From positions 4,895,631-4,959,630 of the forward strand of contig BCIO01000001.1 in assembly GCA_001599975.1 (NCBI GenBank): 64,000 nucleotides of DNA, written 5' to 3'. The notes under the pieces were generated by a model. It saw only the letters and a list, made by a program, of their open reading frames with translations. It had not been told where the DNA came from and made no database searches. The first letter of the stretch is position 1. The number at the start of each line of letters is the position of its first letter. A program made the translations under genes and the position numbers. Positions 56,981 through 64,000 of this stretch are shown piece by piece. The DNA comes from Cystobasidiopsis lactophilus. Lineage: Eukaryota > Basidiomycota > Agaricostilbomycetes > Agaricostilbales > Chionosphaeraceae.

Positions 56981-58360
56981 TCAACCATCCTGCACTTGCT
57001 CGAGCGGCACGGTGTCATGCAGCATAGCCAAGTCGAATTGAACCGTAGGGTGGGCGGCGACATAGGCGCCGAGGGAAGTCGAGACTTCAGTGGTCAGGTT
57101 TCGGACCATTTGTGCGTCCGCTGGCTCATGGGCGGGCATGGTTGCCTCAATCTCTTGCCCAGGATCAATGAAGACGGTGAGCTTTTGCAATCTCGGCAGT
57201 TTCGTGGTGATGGCTTCGAGGGTTGGGCCAGCCGGCCAGTGTGGCGAGAAGGAAATGGTCAAAATTTCGACAGCTGAAAAGTCACCCAACAGAGGTTCGG
57301 GCTGTTGCTCGTTGTTAAGGGTAGCGAAGCCAAGATCGGAGACGGCCAGTTCTCGCAGAACAGGAAAACGAAGTCCCTTGAAAGGCGTAGGTGGAATGAG
57401 GTAGCATGCTGTGAGTTGAAGTTGAACAAGGCGATCTGAGGCTAAAGCGAGGGAGTTCAGCATCGTGGTGGTGATCGGCATCAGATGCCAGCATAATCGA
57501 GTCAACGCGGGCGGCAGTCGAAATCGAGGTCCAAATAAAGTTCCTTCTAGGCTTAAGCATGCTACTGAATCTGTGTGGATCATCTTCAGTTTTATTCTTG
57601 GCCATTAAGAAGTCAATTTACCCATCATCTCCGAGCGGGCACCCCAATCTGCCATCCCCGTTCGCACCATGCATAGAGACTCTAACGGACTCTTGAGAAA
57701 CTCTAAACCATTCAAAAGAATACCAAAGATGGCCGCGTCCGAGGTAAGGGGCTCGTGCACCAGCTTCAAGACTGTCAGCTGCGACTTCCGCTCGATCGCC
57801 TCTTGCAAGACGCTCCAAGCTCGGGCTGGCACGACGGCGGGCCATTCAGTGGAGTTCAAGTTGAAATTGATTTCCATGCCATCGATGTTGGGCATGAGGT
57901 CGCACAGTTGGGCGAGGAAGGCGCAACGGGAAGCAATCTTCCGGGACTCGGTGACGCTCAAGTCGTTTATGCCAAGCCAGACTTGCTTGACCAGTGGACC
58001 AACTGAGTGTATTTGAGTGAGACGTCTCCTCTAGGAAGCTTTTGGGCCTCACTGTTGGGCCGGATGAAGTCGAGCAAGTCCTTTTGCGCCTTGTCCGAGA
58101 GCAACTCGTCGCCATATTGAATCAAGTCCAGCGTATGGAAAACTCTAGGGCTGATAAAGTTGCTGAAGGCTCTTGAAACCAACCGAAGCGGCAAACTTCG
58201 CATGTAGCTGTGACCCGCAGCGTCGACCCTTAGCGGCTTCTTCGATCATCTCTAGGACTTCGAGACCTTACTCGTGCTCTTCCAAATTTTGAAACATGAT
58301 GTCCAGATTAAATGCGGCCTCGCAGACCATTTGCCCAATCTCGAGAGGCAGCCCTGGCAT
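56981..58360 (-). CDS. F-box/LRR-like protein, tandem copy 1
   Basis: Four exons (58360-58272, 58207-58024, 57985-57622, 57570-56981) give 408 residues. The N-terminal MPGLPLEIGQMVCEAAFNL then LPLRLVSRAFSNFISPRVF looks like an F-box. A block KIASRCAFLAQLCDLMPNI is closely paralleled in the next gene (AIAKRCAYIAQILDALPNI), showing a tandem duplication. LRR-like strands follow: LTVLKLVHEPL, LESLCMVRTGM, LVQLQLTACYLIPP, LRELAVSDLGF and LQKLTVFIDPG. The third exon is entered through a 38-nt intron with a GTCTCA donor. A role as SCF receptor is inferred from pattern only. Confidence 0.6.
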
Positions 58361-58680
58361 TTTGGGCGAGTGAAATTGACCGGGTCGACGTCCACAGCCG
58401 GCGCGATTCTGACGAGGAACTGAATGGCGCTCAGACTGAGGTTGTTTCTGTGTCCTGTCGGGGTCTGTGATGACTCTTAGGAAGCCAACCGACGTTGGGA
58501 CGCGGTCAGGCAGGAACAAGCGCCGCCGCCGCGCTTCAAATTTGTTCGGAAGGCCTCAGTCGCTGAATGGTGGTACAGTACAGGATCCGGAGCACACGTT
58601 TGATGGAAAGTATCGTGCGCTGAGTAGGAATTCCTGTCGCGGCACCCAAAGCCCTTAACGATGGCCCTACGTCTCCGGCC
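58361..58680. other. Spacer between tandem F-box genes
   Basis: About 320 bp, presumed promoter of tandem copy 1. Nothing else recognised. Confidence 0.25.
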
Positions 58681-60199
58681 TCACGACTGATCCTCCCGAG
58701 CATTGCCCTGCAGGTCGGCCACCAGATTTGCAAACTCTTCGAAAGTTCTCCCCTCGCAGTCGCTGCCAGGACCCCAGATTCTCGCGTCAATTGAATGCGA
58801 ATCTATAAAGAGTCGGAGAGCTGAGTCGTTGATGAGAGTGGACAGCTGGGTGGGCTTGTATTCGCCCAATAGGTCAACTTCCAACGTCTTCAGGCTTGGC
58901 AAGCAACCAGTCAAGCCACGGAAGGTGCGCTCTGGGCTGAGGTCGGGATGAAAGGTAATTCGCAAACATTCGAGGGCCGGCACATTGCGCAGGGTTGGAG
59001 TGGCGCAGATCCGCATTGGAGGGTCGCTTCCGTCAGGTTCCGCTACAAAATTGATGCCGAAAGTGAGACGTCGAAGCTGAGGGAAGAGCAGGCCGTCCAA
59101 GGGATTGCCGACCAAATCGCGAAAAGCAGTGTGGTCGATCTGAAGCTCTTGTAGGTGACCCGAGATGCCATTCAGAGCGCCGATATGGTTTTGAGTGACG
59201 ACCATGCCCGTCCACTTCAGAGAAGTCAAGCAGGGCGGCAGTGTTTGATCAAAGGCGAAGGCGCAGTTGAGGGCAAGTGAGGGCAGGGACGCAAACAGCT
59301 TGTGATCATCGAAGGTCATTCTTCCTATTCCCATTCTTCCCGAGATGTCGGCCAAATGAGACAGGCCCAGGTGTTTGAGCGGCCGCTGGATCATTCCTAG
59401 ATCTGATGGTGATGTCAGCTTGCAGTCATTCGCACGAGGTGCCGCAATCAAAGCATACCATCAACGCAAAGGATCGCTTCCTCGCTCAAATTCTCGTTTT
59501 CAATCATTTTCTCGTGGTGAATGTTCGCCAGTAACAACTGGTGAAGTCTTCCAAGGCCTTCAATGGCACATTTCAAAGGCTGCCAGGCCCAAAGGGGCAA
59601 GTGAAAGTTGCCAGCAGTAGTTTGAATGTAGAATCTGATGGACAGCACACGGATATTTGGGAGCGCATCGAGGATTTGCGCAATGTAGGCGCAACGCTTG
59701 GCGATCGCTTCAAGGTCGGTGGTGGCGCCGGAGATGGGAAACGCCATTGCCTGGACCAAACAACGAATGTCCCCTGGAATGCATTAAGGTGACTCAGGAC
59801 ATTTGGAACGGGGTCGATAAGAGAGCACAGGCAGCGCTACCTTTGATGGTGAGCAGATCAAGCAGGCGTGCGTCCAATCCGGTGTTCGCCCCGGACCCCA
59901 AGCTCTTGAACCTTGAAAGGTCCATGTCATCAAATAACATGGGCGCCAGGGTGGCGTTGAAGAATTTAGCGGTCAACCTGAGCGCTTTGCTCCTGCCAAA
60001 CAGACTGTTGGCCGGCGCAACCTCGTTCAATGCGGGCTTTTGCCGGGCCTGAACTGTGCACGCACCTCGACTCTTGAACCTGACATGCCTCGTCATCAAA
60101 GTCGAGTTCGTCAAACTCTGCGTTGTCGCTGTCAAAAGCGGCCGCGCCAATCATTCCAAGAATTTCGAGGGGAAGAACAGCCGCCCGCATCGCTGGCAT
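58681..60199 (-). CDS. F-box/LRR-like protein, tandem copy 2
   Basis: Four exons (60199-60080, 60021-59841, 59773-59459, 59402-58681) give 445 residues, with the same exon count as copy 1. The start MPAMRAAVLPLEILGMIGAA opens an F-box-like unit; ALRLTAKFFNATLAPMLF completes it. LRR-like strands are LPNIRVLSIRFY, LHQLLLANIHHE, LKHLGLSHLADI, LTSLKWTGMVV, LQELQIDHTAF, LRRLTFGINF, LECLRITFHPDL and LKTLEVDLLGEY. The order of motifs matches copy 1 but sequence identity looks low outside the central block, so the duplication is old or diverging quickly. Function inferred only. Confidence 0.6.
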
Positions 60200-60397
60200 C
60201 TCGCGGCAGACTTCACAAGCAATAGCAGCCAGCGATCCTAGGCTCAGAAGACGGTTTCGTTGACAGCCTGCGCTTGGCAAAGGGAGTTTTGAGGCTTGTT
60301 GACGCTTTGCCTTTGGACGTCCGCCTCTGAGCTTCAGCCCCCAAAATGTGAGCACCGTGCCGCGCCGGCAGTTGCGGTTCTTCGTACTTATAACACC

Positions 60398-61302
60398 ATG
60401 CGTGCACACAGGCCTAAAATCAAGGTACATCCGCAATCCAAAGTGCCGCCGAAGACCCAGGGCTGATTTCTTTGTGGCGCTCGCCCGTCAAACAGACATC
60501 ACGGACCAAGCCTCCGCCAGGTTCGTCCCTTGCTTTGTACACATGCTCTGGATTCAGCTCATGATCCGCGTGGGAACAACAGAGGGCTTCGATGAGATTG
60601 AATCCATCCTGGAGGAGTACAACCGAAAAATGCGCGACGGTGCGTTTGACCACTTCCCCCTAGCTCCTTGGGCCAAGAGCTCATCACGTATGCCTCGCGC
60701 ACAGCCGAGAACGAGGACCACGAGGGCAAGCGCAAGACCGAGTCGCTCTGGCCCATTATGAGGATCGTCCACACTCGAAGCCGGTACATCTACGACCTGT
60801 ACTACAACCGGGAGGGCATCTCCAAGGAGCTGTACGACTGGTTGATCAAAGAGGGCTACGCGGACGGCAAGTGAGTCACCCCTCTGAGCGCCTTTCCGCC
60901 CAAAGAATGTGCTCTAAGAGGTCTCGCAGTCTGATCGCCAAGTGGAAGAAGCAAGGTTACGAGAAGCTGTGCTGCGTGAGGTGCATCCAAAGCAGGGTGC
61001 GTGTCTCGTGCTTGCCTATCAAGGGCTCCCTCGTTGCTCACTGGTCACCCCGATGTTACAGGACATGAACTAGTGAGCCTCTTCTCCCTCGAGTCCCCTT
61101 ACAATAGAACTCAAGCCCCATGTCAAACAGTGCCGGGTCAACGTGCATCTGCCGGGTGCCGAAAGCCAGCCTCAAGGGGACCGTCTCGGTCGAGTGCGTC
61201 CACTGCGGTAGGTGGCGTTCTCCATCGAACCATCGCTTTTTTGCTGAGCTACTCGCCATTTACATACCCACAGGCTGCAGAGGATGTGCAAGTACAGATT
61301 GA
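60398..61302 (+). CDS. BUD31: BUD31 pre-mRNA splicing factor
   Basis: Eight exons (60398-60424, 60495-60519, 60583-60639, 60705-60870, 60930-60996, 61062-61072, 61131-61207, 61274-61302) give 152 residues, the usual BUD31 length. BUD31 is a zinc-binding protein of the activated spliceosome. The spliced protein is textbook BUD31: [94 protein letters not shown] and VECVHCGCRGCAS. The Cys clusters that bind zinc are all present. The 25-nt exon (TSRTKPPP) and the 11-nt exon (DMNY) are both required. The N-terminus MRAHRPKIK differs from the usual MPKI. Confidence 0.95.
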
Positions 61303-61921
61303 TCGCCCTCTTCCCTCAAGCGCTGCCTTGGGTTCTTGCATAGAAAGGCGGGACTCGGGGAAGCTGTAACATTATGACCGGACCCTTACACGCTCGAACT
61401 GGGGCTTTATGGCGCTTCCGACCTCGACGAAGGCTCCAACAATGGAGATTATCAGTTTTCGCTGCCACCTTTGTTGGAGTTCTGGCGATTGAGTTTTGGG
61501 TGGCGGCCGCGAATTTTGCGCTCTTGCCTCCGCCGCCATCACGCTGCTGTGGCTTGTATGCCCGTTGTCCTTAGCACAGAGTCTGGATTGTTCCTCTTTC
61601 TTGTCTCAAGGTGCCTGGCGCCTTGTTGCTGCTTGTGGAGTACTGCCGCTCTTCAGTTAGCGATCCGTGTACAATGACTGATGAAGTCTGGGACTGGACT
61701 GAGAGCCTTTTGCTGTCGACTGTCCTGATGTTGCCCTTGTAGTGCTGCTGAGGCTTCCCGGAGTCCAATCATGGTAAACGTCCCGTTTGCTGCCCAGCAT
61801 GGCTTGCATCCGTTTTCGACGCTCTCTTCTCTGCCACTCGTTCTGCCTTCATGCTGGCCTGCAATTTGAAAGTCCAATTTCAAGCTTGGCGGTGTCCCCA
61901 TGTCTGTTAAACGCTCGAGAG
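61303..61921. other. Intergenic region
   Basis: About 620 bp between BUD31 and the large terminal gene, both on the plus strand. No coding signal or repeat recognised. Confidence 0.3.
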
Positions 61922-64000
61922 ATGCCTGAAACTTGTGCAGATCCCGCGGGAAGGCGAACTGCAGCCAAGGCCCAGGATGGAATCGCGCCCAACGATTTTG
62001 CCCTCTCCACCCGCAGCGAACAGAACATGCCCGAGATGTCGTTTCAAGCTCCTCAATACGTCAAGGACGTCATCTTGAAGGCGCTCGCATATGCTACTGA
62101 AGTGGTAGAGAAATCCCCAGGCTGGTCCGAAGACATTGAACTCTTTATGCGACTTTCTGCGGCCAAGGTGGGCTCTACATCTCGTAGCGATCAGGTTGTT
62201 AACTGGAGATGAGTAGCACGACATTCGCATGCCCATATCTCTGGATCATGAGTGGAGAGCCCTCGAGGTGATTCTGGAGAAGACTTTGGTACGGCTGGGC
62301 GGCTTCATGGTCCAGTCTGGATCCCTCCCCCATGCATTCAGTACTGAAAGCGATCTCGAAATGGCTCAATCTATTCGACTCGGTGTTTTGGACACAAGGG
62401 ATATACTCGACCAACTTCGTCATCCAGCGTGCCAGCTGTGGGCTCGGGCTTTTCTTTTTGGTATCTTCGTGTTCAAAATCGAAGACGGGCCCGCCAAAGA
62501 ACGGAACGCTCTGGCAGCAGTGACCTACGCCATGCAACGCAAGCATGAGATCAAGGCAGATTTCGACGACCCGACGTTCCAGATCCATCGCCACTTGACC
62601 TTCGTCTTGTGCTTATTCCTCGAATTCATCCATGACAACGTTAGGTTGAACTTGCTGGAAGAAGCCAAAAACTTACTTGCGGCTTCTTTCAGGCATCGGA
62701 CAGACAGACAGCGATGGAGCACAGCATTGACTTTGCCGCAAATCTGAGGCCACCCTGCACCCTGGTTTTGAATCAAGTGTTTGGCGAGACCTTATTGAAT
62801 AGCAGCTCTCATGCCCTTTTGGTCAGCTGGGACCGCTGGCACGATGATATAGTCCGCCACCCTGAAAACGTGAAAGAGCTGACCGACGACACGCTGAAAC
62901 TGGTCCGATCTTTTTCAAACATGGTGGGAGAATTGCTCGCATTCAGCCCTGGCAAGGAGCAGCCCGTGCGTGTCCCTTCTCATTTGAGCTTCCAAACGCC
63001 CACAGCAGACAAGGTTACAGGAGCTAACCCGACACGCACTCACCTACGTGGCCGATTCTTTGGAGCTTGTTTGTTGGCATACTGTCTTTGATTTGATGCC
63101 CAAAGACACGCGCAACAATATTCTTGACTTTTTTGGCCTTTGCAAGCGCGCCGGTTGGTCTTCAGAGCGAGTGGATTTCGCGCTGGCCCGGTGGAATCAC
63201 TCTCACCACCTCGAAGCGCCCATCGACGTTCAAAACTTCATCGAGGCTGCTAAATACCTGTTGCCAGCTGATTCGAAATCTTCTGAGATCGCAGAGCATC
63301 TTGGTGGCGGACTACTGGAGCTGAATTGCCTTTATCACAGCTTGCAACTGCACGAATTTCACAACTACACTCTTCCCACACCGGACAGACTCGACAAAAT
63401 GGCCGAGCTGGTCTGCGTAGGGATCAAGGGGGCCCTGGCCACCCCGTGGCAGATGCCACAAGGCGGCCACAGCTTTCTCTTCTCCGTTGGTACAGCTCTT
63501 TATGCACCATATCTCCGAAAAAGCACTCGAGGAGCTATTTGGACGCTGTGTCGCTGCTTGGAAGCCAGAATCAAGCCAGACTACTTCCGCATCAGCACAA
63601 TGCGACATCTCTTGTGGTCGTTTGCCACTTTAGCACGCTTCGTGATTCCTTGCCTCGAATATGTTCCATCAAACTACAGAAAGGTGAGATCATGGCTCAA
63701 GCTTCATCACAGTACGTGACCAAAGGTACCAGGACCTTGAAGAAACCATCACTGTAATCACCGACAAGCTGCCAACCTTGCTCTCGACCGAATTCAAAGA
63801 CCCGCACTTCATATTTCTAGGCAAAGAACTCCTGAGCGCTAAAGCTAACCTCGTGCGGGAGACTGCCCAGCATAGACGTGGCTTCAAAACGCGGGTCAAG
63901 CCAGGTCCACTACGAAAAGCTCTTTTCCAAGTTGGGAAAGTCATGGGAGACTTCAGTCAAGCTGTCAACAAGCACATACTGGCCATTAAAGAAGAGACCG
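61922..64000 (+). CDS. Large helical protein, 3' end cut by the window
   Basis: Five exons are visible (61922-62167, 62217-62639, 62693-62965, 63021-63683, 63733 to the edge), at least 620 residues so far. All introns join with matching phase. The protein is strongly helical and non-repetitive to the eye: PQYVKDVILKALAYATEVVE, HEWRALEVILEKTLVRL, LTFVLCLFLEFIHDN, DDIVRHPENVKEL and ELVCWHTVFDLMPKD. The last visible part contains EETITVITDKLPTLL. An ARM/HEAT-like or regulatory helical scaffold would fit, but I do not recognise a family. The start could also be the in-frame ATG at about 62027. No stop is reached. Confidence 0.6.

Noticed and set aside
1-64000. Transposons, virus-derived elements, terminal repeats and CRISPR arrays
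   Set aside because: I looked for reverse transcriptase, integrase, transposase or capsid motifs, long terminal or inverted repeats and regularly spaced repeats, and saw none.

Overview
This window reads as a piece of a fungal nuclear genome, most likely a basidiomycete and perhaps Pucciniomycotina. That placement is an inference from gene content and from very dense, short (about 40-70 nt) spliceosomal introns with CTGAC/CTGAT branch sites. Nearly every gene is split into several exons. I rebuilt 31 gene models by matching reading phase across GT-AG (sometimes GC-AG) introns and by comparison with family sequences held in memory. No rRNA, CRISPR array, transposon or virus-derived element was seen.

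Layout, left to right. 233-3414 (-): a large unknown gene. 3995-6400 (+): CTNNBL1. 6410-7893 (-): an F-box/LRR-like gene. 8440-9395 (-): a DUF1330-type protein. 9956-10730 (+): a Cys-module protein. 11238-15084 (+): an MDR-reductase-like protein with a very long disordered N-terminus. 15605-17480 (+): a Kch1-type potassium transporter. 17689-18687 (-): a multipass membrane protein. 18996-19958 (-): a coiled-coil protein. 20178-23347 and 24172-26350 (-): two related Zn2Cys6 regulators. 26628-30576 (-): HIS7 and SER3/SER33. 30808-31420 (-): FAM32A. 31705-32284 (-): an unknown basic protein. 32460-34746 (-): a tandem pair of small Cys-rich genes. 35649-38682 (+): VID27. 40220-40860 (+): an unknown gene. 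41143-42425 (-): an acidic aftiphilin/Laa2-like protein. 42605-46646 (+): two SGNH-hydrolase-like genes. 46744-48993 (-): a type I metacaspase. 49179-50808 (-): the peroxisomal adenine-nucleotide carrier ANT1. 51835-53538 (+): F-box/LRR-like. 53896-55899 (+): catalase. 56143-56673 (-): a VOC/glyoxalase-fold protein. 56981-60199 (-): two F-box/LRR paralogues. 60398-61302 (+): BUD31. 61922 to the window end (+): a large unknown gene cut by the edge.

Most genes are housekeeping. HIS7 and SER33 are adjacent amino-acid biosynthesis genes and each has a TGACTC (Gcn4-like) hexamer upstream. CTNNBL1, FAM32A and BUD31 are all spliceosome-associated. Catalase and ANT1 both belong to peroxisome biology.

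The most unusual property is gene architecture. At least ten genes need coding exons of 7-26 nt to restore a conserved protein, at least five introns use a GC donor, and one intron appears to be only 21 nt long. The tandem Cys-rich pair is the best candidate for an undescribed protein family: the eight exons match, down to shared 8-, 15- and 25-nt exons.
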